The notes under the pieces: generated by a model
What the model was told of the DNA's origin: nothing
The model's input: only the letters and a program-made list of their open reading frames with translations
Database searches by the model: none
Made by a program: the position numbers and the translations under genes
Origin: Basidiobolus meristosporus CBS 931.73
Lineage: Eukaryota; Basidiobolomycota; Basidiobolomycetes; Basidiobolales; Basidiobolaceae
Direction: 5' to 3'
DNA length: 64,000 nucleotides
Assembly: GCA_002104905.1 (NCBI GenBank)
Contig: MCFE01000005.1
Span: 215,784-279,783, forward strand
In this document: positions 11,506-22,659 of the stretch, one piece after another
Numbering within the stretch: the first letter of the stretch is position 1
How the letters are laid out: the number at the start of each line of letters is the position of its first letter

Positions 11506-13075
11506 TCACTCTTGACTAGCATTGAAAAGGATGCACCTCATGAGCTCCGCGATCACCCAGACGTTTAGGCTGTTTCCTAGCAGTCGGTAGCGTTGCTTGG
11601 TGCTAATGGATTCGGGAAACTCGAGGAGGGGTGGTTGGGTGCAGGGGGAAAATGGTCTGGGTGCACTGTTGCTGTCTGCTGGTGTCTTGCTATCATCTGA
11701 ACACTGTACTGGGAACGCGTGTAACTTGGCAATCTCCAGAGGACTAAAGAATCGCAGCCCAAGGTCTAGTAAGCTCGCGGGGTTTTCCCAATCATAGTCC
11801 GTGAACTGCAGGAGGGAATGATTAGTACGTGTCGAAGCATATGGGAGATCGAGAAAAATTACTTGTAATTTTCTGGTCTGTAGCAAGGAGCCACTTCGAT
11901 ACACATGTCGACTTCCATAGCCCTAGAGGGATTGTCATTTAGGAACAGTGGTGGTGAGGTGGGTCCCAATATACATTACTTTTGTGAAACATGAGCACCG
12001 CACATCACTGGGCCGGACAATGTCAAATCGGAAGGAGGCCGTTTTTGTTATGTACTTCTCGGGCACTTGGTATGTTTGCCAGAGATCTCCCATCCTCCAG
12101 GTAGCTCTCTAATGTGGGTAGTTCGAATAGGTAGTCCTCTGTGTTGAGTTCCGAAAAGGCGCCGCTCAACCGTAGCTGGTTTTTTTCCTTCTCCTCAGTG
12201 AAGGGCCATGTGGTGAAGATCTGACAGGTGTCTATGTATTTTTCTTTGTCGGAGTCGATCTTTGCCGACGAGGGCTTTCGACGGGCCATCAAGTAGTACC
12301 GGAGTCGATCATTTGGGATGCCGAATTGGAGAGGAGTCAACAAGCATTCGTGGATTTCATAATCCAGGTCGTCGAGACAGTTGACTAGTCGTTCTCTGGA
12401 ACGGGAATACTCGAAATTTTTCACGTTCTCGAGAAACAGATATTTGGGTGGGCAGTCCAGCTCGGGGAGTAGATCGATCAAATGCAGAAGCCCCTTGGCG
12501 CGCTCGTCCTGGTCGTCGAGTGATTTCCGCCTCGCGTATAGGGCTTGATATCGAGAAGGTTACTACATCGAACAATACTGAAGTTCACGCAAATCTAAAC
12601 CGACAGTACCTGACAAGGAGGACTCAACAGCCAACAGTTCGCCTGGTACCTGTCGAATATTGTTAGAAGGGCTCCGACTTCGTTTGGAAAATCTCTCGAA
12701 CGAGCCTTACTTTTGGATGTCAGCTACACTTAAAAATTCAATTCCTCTCTGTATGGCGGTAAAAGGGAATGTTACTGAAACTGGGCCGCAAAAAAGGCAG
12801 GTGAACATTGACGTGTACTGTAACAGGGGCCTTCTTGAAGTTGTATAGGTAAACTTCATTCGCCACTTCGTTCATATCAAAACTAGCCACCACCTCGCCA
12901 GAACCACCAGCAGCAATGAATGCATAATGCTAATAACAAATATACAAACCATTAGCATTGTCATATAGGCATCATGTAAGAGAGACTTTTGAGATTTCAA
13001 TCCAATGAGTCTCCGACATACCAGTCCACCGATTCCGCTAAAAAACTCCAAGCATCTGACTTCGTCTTGCGCCAT
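11506..13075 (-). CDS. TRDMT1: tRNA(Asp) cytosine-5 methyltransferase Dnmt2, with two apparent frameshifts
   Basis: Seven exons: 13022-13075, 12819-12929, 12711-12748, 12610-12649, 11980-12543, 11863-11922 and 11506-11805. Seen: motif I LEFFSGIGGL, the catalytic motif IV LLSPPCQ, ENVKNFE, RLRYYLMARRK, the CFTKGYG block and the closing RYRLLGNSLNVWV. This set identifies Dnmt2, which methylates C38 of tRNA. Within exon 5 the frame breaks twice. PYTRGG must shift to read KSLDDQDERAKGLL (near 12521-12531), and LEDG must shift to read DLWQTYQVPEKY (near 12089-12091). The first needs one extra base and the second one fewer, so the exon ends stay in phase. No intron explains either break. It may be a decaying gene or carry assembly indels. 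It is divergent from ELP4. Confidence 0.85.
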
Positions 13076-13299
13076 TTCTAGCTTGACTTGAGCGTTTATT
13101 TTGACAGGATTACCAGCGGCGACCTCTACCGGGAAAATTCATCGAGTAAGAAAAAAATCAATTTCGATCCGTTGCACCTTGGTTCACCGAACGCACAAAT
13201 TTCCAAGCGATGGGCCAATTTATCAAAAATTCCCTAAAATGACATCTATGCAATTTGAAGGCTTTGTCAAGTTCGCTTTGCGTTTGGATACATATACAC

Positions 13300-14754
13300 A
13301 TGAGTTCTTTTAAGAAGCGCACTTCTGTAAACCAACCAAAACTCCCACCAGGGTCTAGACTAAGTGCGCACAACGGGCAGCTTCTAACCTCTACGGGGGT
13401 TCCCTCGTTCGACGATGTTCTTGGCGGAGGTCTACCCATCGGGTCGGTCCTAATGATCAAGGAAGACAAGCACACTGATTATGCGCAAGTACTTCTCAAG
13501 TATTTTTTGGCCCAGGGAATCGCCTCGAAACGCGCCATTCTCCTCGCTTCGGCAGACGAAGACCCGAAGAAATTCGTGGATTCCTTGCCTGATTTCGGCG
13601 GGGACAAAACCGAAGAGAAAGAGCCAAAAGAGAAAGAGGCCTCGGAAGGACAAGACGAGAAAATGACCATCGCTTGGAGATACCAGAGCTTGCCGAAATT
13701 GAACGTCTCCGCGGCTGGCCTGTCAAGCTTTAAAAAATCAGGTACTGCTCTTGCAACCATCTAGGTGTCCAGACCGTGACTCAAAAAGGGCATGTCTTTT
13801 ACCTATTTAGCGATGCCTTCTGTCGGAGAGGCTGCTTCTGTTTATTGTCACTCGTTCGATCTGACTAAACGCATGTCAGAGTTGAGCATCGAGTCCGCCT
13901 CGAAGCATCTGATCAATATGGATGATTGGGAAGAGGAGGATGATTGCACCAAGTTGATCGAAGAGATTCGCGCCCAAATCGAACGTGAATTTAGGTTAGA
14001 GATGTGCCACTGACCACTGCACCGGCTGACAGGACTAATGCCTTTAAATCAAAGCCCATCCTCTACCTCCCCGTCTGGGACCAGAAACATCTTGAGAATT
14101 GGGGTTCATTCGTTTGCATCCATGTTTTGGAAGCGTAGAAACGAGCAGGTTTGGGTGAGCTTGGTATATCCTCTGTCGGCTCAGGACTGACCGCACAATC
14201 TAGGACATGTTCCGATTTTTGCACGCGCTACGCGGACTCCTTCGATTCTCGTTTGGTGTATGCGTTTTGACTGTACCGGCCCATCTGTACGGCGCTGAAT
14301 CCGGGTTCATTCGCAAGCTCGAGCATATGTGCGACGCTGTTGTCGAGATTGAGTCATTTGCCGGTGGGTTGTTGCACCATATCGACCTGTCAATTGTTGA
14401 CTAATCCCAATCCATCCCTTAGGATCAGAGAAGCTAGCCGACTTTTCGTCTGACTACCACGGCTTCTTCCATGTCCGCAAACTTCCGGTTCTCAACACGA
14501 TTGTCTCCTCGTCGGTTAAACTCTCCGTTCTCCAGTCGTCGCACTCAACTACCAACAACCTCGCCTTCAAGCTTCGTCGCAAGCGGTTTACCATCGAGAC
14601 CTTCCATCTCCCAATTGAAGGGGGAGTTGGTGAGCGTCGAACTAGCTCCAAGCCAGACGAAGATCAGAAGAAGAAGGAGCCTTCGACGTTCAAGAAAGGG
14701 CCAAAGGTCGGCTGTGGATCCATGGCAGGAAAGAAGGACCCTCTTGAGTTTTGA
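13300..14754 (+). CDS. ELP4: Elongator complex subunit Elp4 (PAXNEB)
   Basis: Five exons (13300-13741, 13811-13994, 14055-14148, 14204-14363, 14423-14754) give 403 residues. Seen: GVPSFDDVLGGGLPIGSVLMI near the N-terminus, YCHSFDLTKRM, RNILRIGVHSFASMFW, RFLHALRGLLR, IRKLEHMCDAVVEIESFAG, then YHGFFHVRKLPVLN and LAFKLRRKRFTIE. These belong to Elp4, a RecA-fold subunit of the Elp4/5/6 ring of Elongator, needed for wobble-uridine modification of tRNA. It is divergent from TRDMT1 with 224 bp between start codons. Intron sizes are 55-69 nt. The second acceptor was chosen because only it keeps RNILRIG in frame. Confidence 0.93.
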
Positions 14755-15018
14755 ATGGATCTGTCCATTATATATGTATATGTTTTAAGATGGTTAATAA
14801 ATCGCAGCATGTTTAGACCTTTCGCAAATTTTCCCTCTTTATCAGCCGCATCAAATTCCCAGTCACGTATTTGCATGCGTGATCAATGTAGTGTGGATGG
14901 AGGTCGTGGTGGGTAAATAGTGACAAAAATTTTTAGCTCGAATTCCTACCCAAAATCCTAGAGCCCAAATAACTTGCTCCGAAATATTTTGCTCTTCCTC
15001 CAGCGAGGAAACCCCACC

Positions 15019-17219
15019 ATGTCTCTCCTAATATTTCAACTTCGGCGTCATGCATTCCTACAGCTGAACCGCTATCCGATATACCAAACCTCCATGTTGA
15101 GCAAACGCCTGCCTCGGAGTCTGGTTTGTGGTTTCCCCCTTTGCCCCTCGCCCCACCCTCATACTAATTCTGTTGTCTCTTCGAAAAGTGCGCTACGCGG
15201 CTAATTCCCGCTGTTGCCCCCGCAAATAATTTCAATACGCTTCAGACGCCAATTGCCAAATCTCACGAGCTCAACGCTCTGGAGGAGGCTCTACTCGACA
15301 AAAATGCGGATAAATCATGGCACCTGTTCCAGGTCATTTTGGAGAAAGAATTGGGGCCCTCACTCACCCCCCACCATTTCGCTACATTGCTTCAAGTAGT
15401 GGCAGTTAGCGAGAGCGATAAGCAGTTAAGTCAGAGTCGCGGCGCGAAAATTCTAAAGGCTCTCCAACAAACCGGACAACAATTCAACGAGGCAGAGGAC
15501 TACAGTGTATTATTCTCGTACTATAGCAAGAACAAGCTATACGAGCAGGTCAAAAGTGCTTTCCATCGACTCGCCACGGAATCGGAGGGGGCCTATGATA
15601 TCGGGGTGTATAATGCCGCCATCGAGGCATTTGGTAGAGATGATCCCCAACGCTCATTCGACCTGTACAAGGGGATAGTTGAAAAGAGCATAGAGCCTAA
15701 TTTCGAGACATACAAGATCCTTCTGAAGGTGTGCGGCCGTCATAACCTTATGAAGCTGTATTCGAAAATCCACGACGAGATGTTACAAAAAGGATTTATA
15801 CCCGACGAAGCAATCTACAACACCCTCATCACAAATTTCGCCGCCAACCATGACATCCATGACGCCTTGAGGGTTTACGATGGCATGTTGGCGCAGCGAA
15901 AAATCTTCTCGAAGCATCGGATGCCGCCCACCATGGACTACAATATCCTCATCAATGCACACGTCAAAAACGCCGATATGCCGAACGCAATGGATATTTT
16001 TAGAGAAATGTTGTCCCACAACATCAAGCCTAGCACTGTCACCTATAGCATCCTGATCAAGGGATATGTCCAGAGCTCGAATCTCGACGCGGCTACGAAG
16101 CTCTTCAACGACATGCTTGCCCAGGGCATTCCACCGGTCACCGTGATATACAACACCCTTATTCGAGGCTATGTCAAAAGCTCGCACATAGACAAAGCCC
16201 TGGAGCTCTACGAAAGCATGCGTGCCCGTAACGTACTCACAAACGTAGTCACATATACCGACTTAATATATGGTCTGGCTAAGACTCACAACATGGAGGT
16301 TGCCACCAACTTGTACGCGGAAATGATCCAGCTCGGTGTCACCCCTGATGAGTGGGTGTATGCCAATCTCATCGATGGCTACGCCAACATCTTCGACGAC
16401 AAACGAGCACTTGCTTTGTATGAGGATATGAAGTCTCAAGGGATTCAACTGAACACAGTGGTCTTTAACAACCTGATAAAGGCCTGTGTGAAGCGAAACA
16501 ATGTCACCGAGGGATTTCGTCTGTATAAAGATATGAGAGACCTGTCCCTTCCACCAGACGCGGTGACTTATTCCCTTTTAATCGACGGCCTAGTCAGACG
16601 CTCACAAATAGCCCGTGCTGTGCGATTACTGAAGGACATGAAGGCGTATGGGATCAAGCCAAACAGTGTGCCCTACAACATCTTAATGAATGGCTACCTG
16701 CGCAAGGGGAAAGCCCAACCCATGTTCAAGCTGTATGACGAAATGATCCACGACGGAGTGACCCCCGACGCATACACCTTGACCGCACTCTTGAAAGGCT
16801 GTAGCATAGAGCAGGATTCCAAACGCATGGTGTCATTGTGGAACGAGTTCAAGGAAAACATCCCGTACAAGGAAGATCTTAGCTATGGAGCCACCGTTAT
16901 CTTAGAGTCATTTGCAACATTCAACCAGGATCTCGATGAGCTACGGGCTATCTGGAGATCCTTCAAAGTGGACAAAATCCCGTTGGCGGAGATCCAAGTG
17001 GATAAGTACATCAAAGCACTGCTCCATCACAAAGCGTATCGGGAGGCAGCGGAGATCTACATGCGCGAGATAATCGACTTGGACATAACGCCCACGTCGA
17101 GAAAGGGCCCCGTTCTAGAGTTGGCCAAGCAGCTGCACCGAGCCAAGGACACAGAGACTCTCCAGAAATTCAAAGCCTTCATGAAACATCGCCACCCATC
17201 ACTCAATCTTCAGGTCTAA
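15019..17219 (+). CDS. pentatricopeptide-repeat protein, probably mitochondrial
   Basis: Two exons (15019-15123 and 15189-17219) give 711 residues. The N-terminus is basic and lacks acidic residues (MSLLIFQLRRHAFLQLN), as in a mitochondrial presequence. From about residue 180 to 590 there are at least ten consecutive 35-residue repeats of the PPR type, for example ITYSILIKGYVQSS- and VYNTLIRGYVKSS-like units with the usual NA(L/M)..F.EM..(Q)G pattern. PPR proteins bind organellar RNA and act in its processing, stability or translation. So long and regular an array is more plant-like than yeast-like. The target RNA cannot be read from the sequence. The exact ortholog is not identified. Confidence 0.85.
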
Positions 17220-18328
17220 ATTGGCTGTACACTTTCATCCTGTCTGCTTGTTATCACGAATACCATCTGTTGCACCTTCCCTTTAATACAATTCATTTAC
17301 TTGTATATTTAGTAGCATGGAATGTATGGATTGAAGCCATGTGTTCCGAAATCCCTATCAGATTTGAAACATTGATATAAAGCGACATTCTCGAGCTGCC
17401 CGTTCACAAGAAAGATTGATTTCAGGTTGTTGACCAACGGCCGGATTACATAATGAGAAGATGCTGAGCTTGATTAGGAATGTGACGAGATCATGATCAC
17501 GCACCACGCCATTTGTAGCCAAATTATTCCAGTTTCCGCACCCAAGGCAATATTGCTTGTATAACAAGCGGGCAGCTCTGTTCAAGCACCCCTACCACAA
17601 CACATGGAATCAGCAGATGAGGATAGATGTCGTGAAACGGCTCCACAACGAGGCGGACACTGCCACAATCAGTCAGCTCAATACAACGCCAAGGCAGTTC
17701 CCATTTGCTCAATCATTGCTACTGGCTCTGCGCTACAGCGATGCAGAAGGAAATCATTGAATCAGACGATCGAATGTGTTTATGTATGCAATAATGAGGG
17801 GGGACTTTTTTGATATGTACAAGACCCCGCGCGCAACGCCATTTTGGGGGGGGAGGAAGAGAAAATACAACTTTTTTTTGCATGAGTTCCATGGGCTAGC
17901 AAAATCCATGGAATCAACATCTATAGAACATGAAATGTAACAACGGGCAAAGGCAAAGAATGTGATAAATACGAAGTATCGAAATTCGCTCGAGCATGGG
18001 GTCGAGTGGAACCGGGTGCTATACATCGGCTTTTCAAGATGGTGCTAGAAGTGCGGTCCGATGGTCTTCGTGAATCGCTTCGTCGGACGTCTCGGTCGCC
18101 GGGTGGAACGTAAGTGGCAGGGAGCAAAGGTCGATACGCGCGGGCTTGATCCATAGTTTAGGTTTTTTCGTGGATGATTTTTACATTCTTATCGAAAGAG
18201 TATATAAATATGTAATGTTCTGGCAATATATGTATAAGTGTTCGTAGATTGCTGGCAGTCGATTAGTTGGGGGATATTTCCTGTAGAACGAAGTGCTGGT
18301 TGTTGTACGCTCTCTCGTAGTTTCCCAA
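17220..18328. other. intergenic, no gene recognised
   Basis: A 1.1-kb convergent spacer between the PPR gene (+) and Cdc25 (-). Short open frames on both strands have no motifs. A G-run (17847-17853) and a T-run (17872-17879) are present. I see no RNA gene. Confidence 0.45.
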
Positions 18329-19329
18329 TCAATTGGATCGAAGTCTATTCAGTAGACTTCCTCTATGCAGTTCGGTTCTTCTTGCAGGAATGGCGTGTAT
18401 TCTTCTGTTGGTTAACAACGAGGTATGTCTATAAGAATGGGTTTCACGAGGCCAGCTCGCTCCTTTAGGCTTGTTGCGACGTTGGGAGAAATTGTTGCAG
18501 AAGCGGCTCATAAGGATCTTGCATTCTTCCAAATATTCATTATCGTTCATTTCGATGTAATTCTGAGGAGTACAGAAATCCCTGAACTCCTCGTAAAATT
18601 TCCGATAGCCTCCATCCACAATGTAAAGCTCTGGGAAATAAAGATTAGGGTAGTTTTCTATGTTTAGCTCACGATCCTTATTACGTAGGTAGAGGGCCCT
18701 GGAAATGGAATGGTCAGGACTAGATGCAGGGTGGATAGAAGGCAGGCAAACATACATGCGAGGGCCTCGTTGAGCGGAGTATTCGCAATGGAATATTACA
18801 ATTGTACGGGTACTAGTGGGGATGTTTACAAAAAAGTGCTTCTCCAAATCCTCCTTGGTGTTCAAGTTTAGAGCCCCTTCAATATGACCACCTTCGTACT
18901 CATAAGGAAATCGGCAATCGACAACTTCCAGCTTGTCATATGCATCTCTGAACTTTCCGGAAAGAACCTCGGAAAGCTGCGGGAGGATGGTTAGCTTCCG
19001 ATGGGGAGAAAGAGGCCACTAGACATACATACAGTTTGTGGGGTAATTCGTTTAAGGGTATCGTCTTTACTGTTGAAGTAAGGGAGAGAATTAAGCTGCC
19101 CACGGGTGTCCAGCACTGCATGTTTATAGGTGTCTTGAAACAGGAACTCTTGGTTGGAGAGACTAAGCAGACTCGACGTTTTTCGAAGTTTCGCCGGCGG
19201 GGGTTTAGGCATGTCAGTGCTATAGTGCATTGAAACATTTAGGTCGATCGACGATCGGCGGGTTTGAGCTGCAAACAAGAGTTAGCCTTGGGCTCGTCAT
19301 GAAAACACAGAATACCAAGTACCAGGCAT
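18329..19329 (-). CDS. cdc25: Cdc25-family M-phase inducer phosphatase
   Basis: Exons 19323-19329, 19033-19268, 18756-18976 and 18329-18698 give about 277 residues. Seen: RITPQT leading into LSEVLSGKF, the rhodanese-fold CRFPYEYEGGHIEGALNL, and the catalytic loop HCEYSAQRGPRM with its active-site Cys and Arg. The tail is ALYLRNKDRELN and YPELYIVDGGY-like. These define Cdc25, which removes inhibitory phosphates from Cdk1 and drives entry into mitosis. The protein is short; most Cdc25s have a long regulatory N-terminus. Upstream DNA to 19654 encodes Ser/Pro-rich peptides in other frames, so further 5' exons are plausible. The tiny first exon (ATGCCTG) is a best guess. Confidence 0.85.
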
Positions 19330-21038
19330 AGTTAGGATTTGGAAGTAATAGCAAAGGGCGAGTATGGAGGGAAACTGAATGAGAGCGTCCAACGAATGCC
19401 GACGCTTCCAAGTATAATTTATAGGTCTGGCAGACTAGGGTGAGCCCAGGTTTGATGCCGCCCCATTGTATCTTATTGCTGGGTCTCATTGTTATTATCA
19501 TAGCTTGGATCAACATGCGGAGGATCTGAGATGTGGAGTAAGGATTTGTGATCAGGGATTGAAGACAAGCTTGGAGTATGATCCTAGGTATGCAACTCGA
19601 TTGGTAAGTGTAATCAAAGAACTGGATGCTGGTGACATCCTCTATTGATCTCATTCCTGCCTCTTTTACTTAGTTCAGGTGGCGTAACAGATATTGATTA
19701 ATGCAACATTCTTCCCGCATAAATTAATGATTTTGGGCAGTATCGAGGTCATTCGGTATCTCGAGCTAACTTACACTCACACGTACACTCACACGTATAG
19801 CTTAGCATTTACTTACAACCATAAATCCAACAACTTGGTAACCAGGCTGATGTCATGAAGGCGATGATTTGTCCAATCAATGTTGTGATGTGGGTCTGAT
19901 TATCACAACACGCACAGTTGCCAAGCAACCGTTGGCAAATGTCACTTGTAAATTGTGTACTGTAAGCGGGGGAACAAGGCGTAATCCCCCAATAGAATAT
20001 CCCCATTCCTCAGTGACAATACCTGACCTTGCATCATGTATAGGCAATACTATCTCTGCGCCACTAGGGTGCCTCCATTACAGTTGTGTATTGCGTTGGG
20101 TATTTCGCCACTTCGCTGGACGATGTGGGAGCCAATAAATTTTACAATTGTATGCTCTGTTTTCATATAACCATGGGCTGAATGCCCTCTTGTACATTAA
20201 CTTCGTGCTCCAAGAATGTTCTTTTTGTGTAAGTTTCGTGCTTTAGGAATGCACTCTTTTACATAAGCTTCGTACTCCAAATCTGAGCCGTTTGCCTCGT
20301 CGGAGCTTTTGTAAGAACCGTCTTTGCTTCAGAATATAGTCCGGCAAGGACTCGTACGTAGACGATGTCTACGTCAACGTCAAAAAAAAGAAAATTTGAT
20401 GGTCAAGCACCAAGCTGGGTTGTACCAAAGGATATTGTTGAATCAAGATAATTAGTATGACTCATTGAATGGGAAGATTATCAGAATGCACTCATTTCCA
20501 ACATGTTCAAGGTACTGGGTCTGCTATTCGGCTAGGAAATCTAGGCCCTTCATGGAGGTTGAGCTCCCCTAATCGAAACAACGTCACCCAGTGATCATTG
20601 CCATGCTCAGCTCAAGATCACTGGGCCTTGTGGTTGTGTCATTGATCCTACGCTTATTTCAAAGCCAACTAAGCTATCGCCGATTAGAAGCCATTTGACA
20701 ATTGTTCACACCGTCTTCTCAGCTGTACCATACTCATGTGATAAACGGCCTAGGCCGTACGCGTGGAGGGAATGCCTGCATACCCCGGAACGCACAACAT
20801 CATCGCATGGCATGGTGGTCGTGTATGACAGTTTCATTCACACTCGAGAAAATACCGCCGGTAAATAACAAACTCTGCGAGATTAATGAACCAACAGCAT
20901 TCAGAGGGCGGCAAATCGATCTCTCAGACTCCCACACTTTACTGGAAAAATAAAGTTCACAGATTGCAGAGATCCAATTTATTATTGCTCCGAGTTTTGT
21001 ACAAAATGAAAGAAGCCGTCAAACGAGATAGTAGGGAA
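19330..21038. other. intergenic, no gene recognised
   Basis: This 1.7-kb region may include 5' exons of cdc25 on its left. A 13-bp direct repeat (ACACTCACACGTA-like) lies near 19772-19798 and a three-unit 34-bp repeat at 20180-20280. Open frames are short and without motifs. Confidence 0.45.
20180..20280. repeat. three imperfect 33-34-bp tandem units
   Basis: Units start at 20180, 20214 and 20247, each opening with GAATG and ending in TTCGT(G/A)CT(C/T)(C/T)A-like sequence. They differ by several substitutions. They lie in a gene-free stretch downstream of eIF3i. No open frame spans all three. Confidence 0.7.
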
Positions 21039-22016
21039 TTAAACGTGCTTGAACTTGTAGTAATCCTCATCGAAATGGTGCACACGCACGTAACCATCTT
21101 CTCCGCCACTGGAGAAGCTCTTACCATCCGGGTGAATGGCGATGGTGTTGATGGGACCGAAATGTCCCTTGACACGGCCAACTTCCTCTTCGAAGATCTT
21201 GTGATAGAACCGGCACTCGAATTTACCAGCACGTTGGGAGGTGGTTGTTACATTCATGGCTTCTTGACCACCACCAAGGACGACGAATTCTTGGAACTTG
21301 GGAGTGAGTGAGGCCGAGTTGAGTGGGGTATCGGTGGTGTATGACTTCAAATGGTTCAAGGTGTTGGCGTCAAAGATCTTGGCCGACTTGTCCTTTGAGC
21401 TGGTGATGAAGTAGGTGCGATCAACTGAGAATTGAAGATCGGTGATGGGTTCATCGTGGGGATGAACGCTCTTGAGTTTTTCACCGGTCTTGGGGTCCCA
21501 CATGGAGATGCTGCCGTTCTCGTGGCCGGAAATGATATACTTGTTCAAGTAACCCCAGCCGGCGACAGTAGCCTTGGAGCCTTCAGGGATGATGACGTTG
21601 ATAGGTTCGAGGGTGTACTTATCGCCATCCTTGACGATATCGAGGACAGTAACGGTACCGGGATGACCCATTCTCTCCTCAGTGACGATCAGGGCAAGGG
21701 CATCATCTTCGGAGAATTGGACACGCTTCACAGCAGTCTTGGTTTCCAAGGTATAAAGGAGTTTACCGGTTTGAACTTCCCACAAACGAGCAGTGTTATC
21801 GGCAGAACCAGTCAACAAAAGAGTGGTGGTAGAGTCAACGTCGACAGTCCAGATAGCACCGACGTGTCCGTTGTAAGTGCCTAAACGTTCGCCATTATGG
21901 GAAAACCAAGCGTTTACAACATTATCCTTGGATACACTGAACAAAAGATCGCCTTCACGATTGTATTTTATTTGAGTGAGGGAACGAGTGTGTCCTTGCA
22001 AAAGAATAGGTCTCAT
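21039..22016 (-). CDS. TIF34: translation initiation factor eIF3 subunit i (WD40)
   Basis: A single exon of 325 residues. The start ATG at 22016 gives the conserved [21 protein letters not shown] repeats follow, including [16 protein letters not shown] and [17 protein letters not shown]. The family block [20 protein letters not shown] and the closing [20 protein letters not shown] with [15 protein letters not shown] are also present. This is the seven-bladed propeller subunit i of eIF3, which joins the 40S ribosome during initiation. It is one of the few intronless genes here and has strong codon bias toward C/G-ending codons. The family length is about 325-350 residues, so it is complete. 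Confidence 0.96.
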   Translation of the reverse strand: MRPILLQGHTRSLTQIKYNREGDLLFSVSKDNVVNAWFSHNGERLGTYNGHVGAIWTVDVDSTTTLLLTGSADNTARLWEVQTGKLLYTLETKTAVKRVQFSEDDALALIVTEERMGHPGTVTVLDIVKDGDKYTLEPINVIIPEGSKATVAGWGYLNKYIISGHENGSISMWDPKTGEKLKSVHPHDEPITDLQFSVDRTYFITSSKDKSAKIFDANTLNHLKSYTTDTPLNSASLTPKFQEFVVLGGGQEAMNVTTTSQRAGKFECRFYHKIFEEEVGRVKGHFGPINTIAIHPDGKSFSSGGEDGYVRVHHFDEDYYKFKHV

Positions 22017-22659
22017 CTTGTCCGAATCCAAAGCAGTTGAGGTGGCAACAACGGAAGAGTCAAAATCCCCTTTAGAAATTTTTTCCTTACTATTGGAAAA
22101 TCATCATACTGGGGGGTTGTGTTTTTTTCTTTTTTTTTCCCAACTTTTTTTCCCTCATTTTCGAGTCTCCAAGTGGTTAGAAAATATCATGATCGCTCGG
22201 AGATTACGTATATTTGCGTAAATTAGATGATTAACCCTGACTGATCGAGTAGTTTATGGTCAAAATACACACAAGTTGGCAACTTCCGCCATCGTAAGAT
22301 CAACCATTGGTACACTCAGTTGTCATCAGATTGCGGTCAAGTGCAATCACTAGCCAACATGGAGGACGCATCGAATATTGTCAATCAATCAATCCCCACG
22401 AGTAATGAACCAAGTATTACTTTAGATATTAATAGGATAGAGGGACGATGTGAGCAATGTTAACTATACTGCCAAATGACTGAATGGATGATGTTGTAAA
22501 CCCCAAGATAGAGCTTAAGGCTCAGCTTGAGAATTGTAATGGTTAAGTGATGGTGGTGGCGGCGGTGGGGTTTCTACAAATTCAGGAGCCTCACATCGAA
22601 TACAATTTCTACAATGGATAGTAGAGTGAGAATTGTTAATGTACATGATATCAAGATTT
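22017..22659. other. spacer upstream of eIF3i
   Basis: A 643-bp gap between the eIF3i start and the end of the Unc13-like gene, both on the minus strand. It contains T-runs at 22122-22137 and probably the eIF3i promoter. A GGT/GGC-rich patch lies at 22550-22570. No gene is seen. Confidence 0.4.

Noticed and set aside
12521-12531. Hidden mini-intron to explain the Dnmt2 frame break
   Set aside because: Only one base is needed and no GT-AG or AT-AC pair exists between the two conserved blocks.
22017-22221. 81-residue frame divergent from eIF3i
   Set aside because: Low-complexity translation of T-rich promoter DNA.
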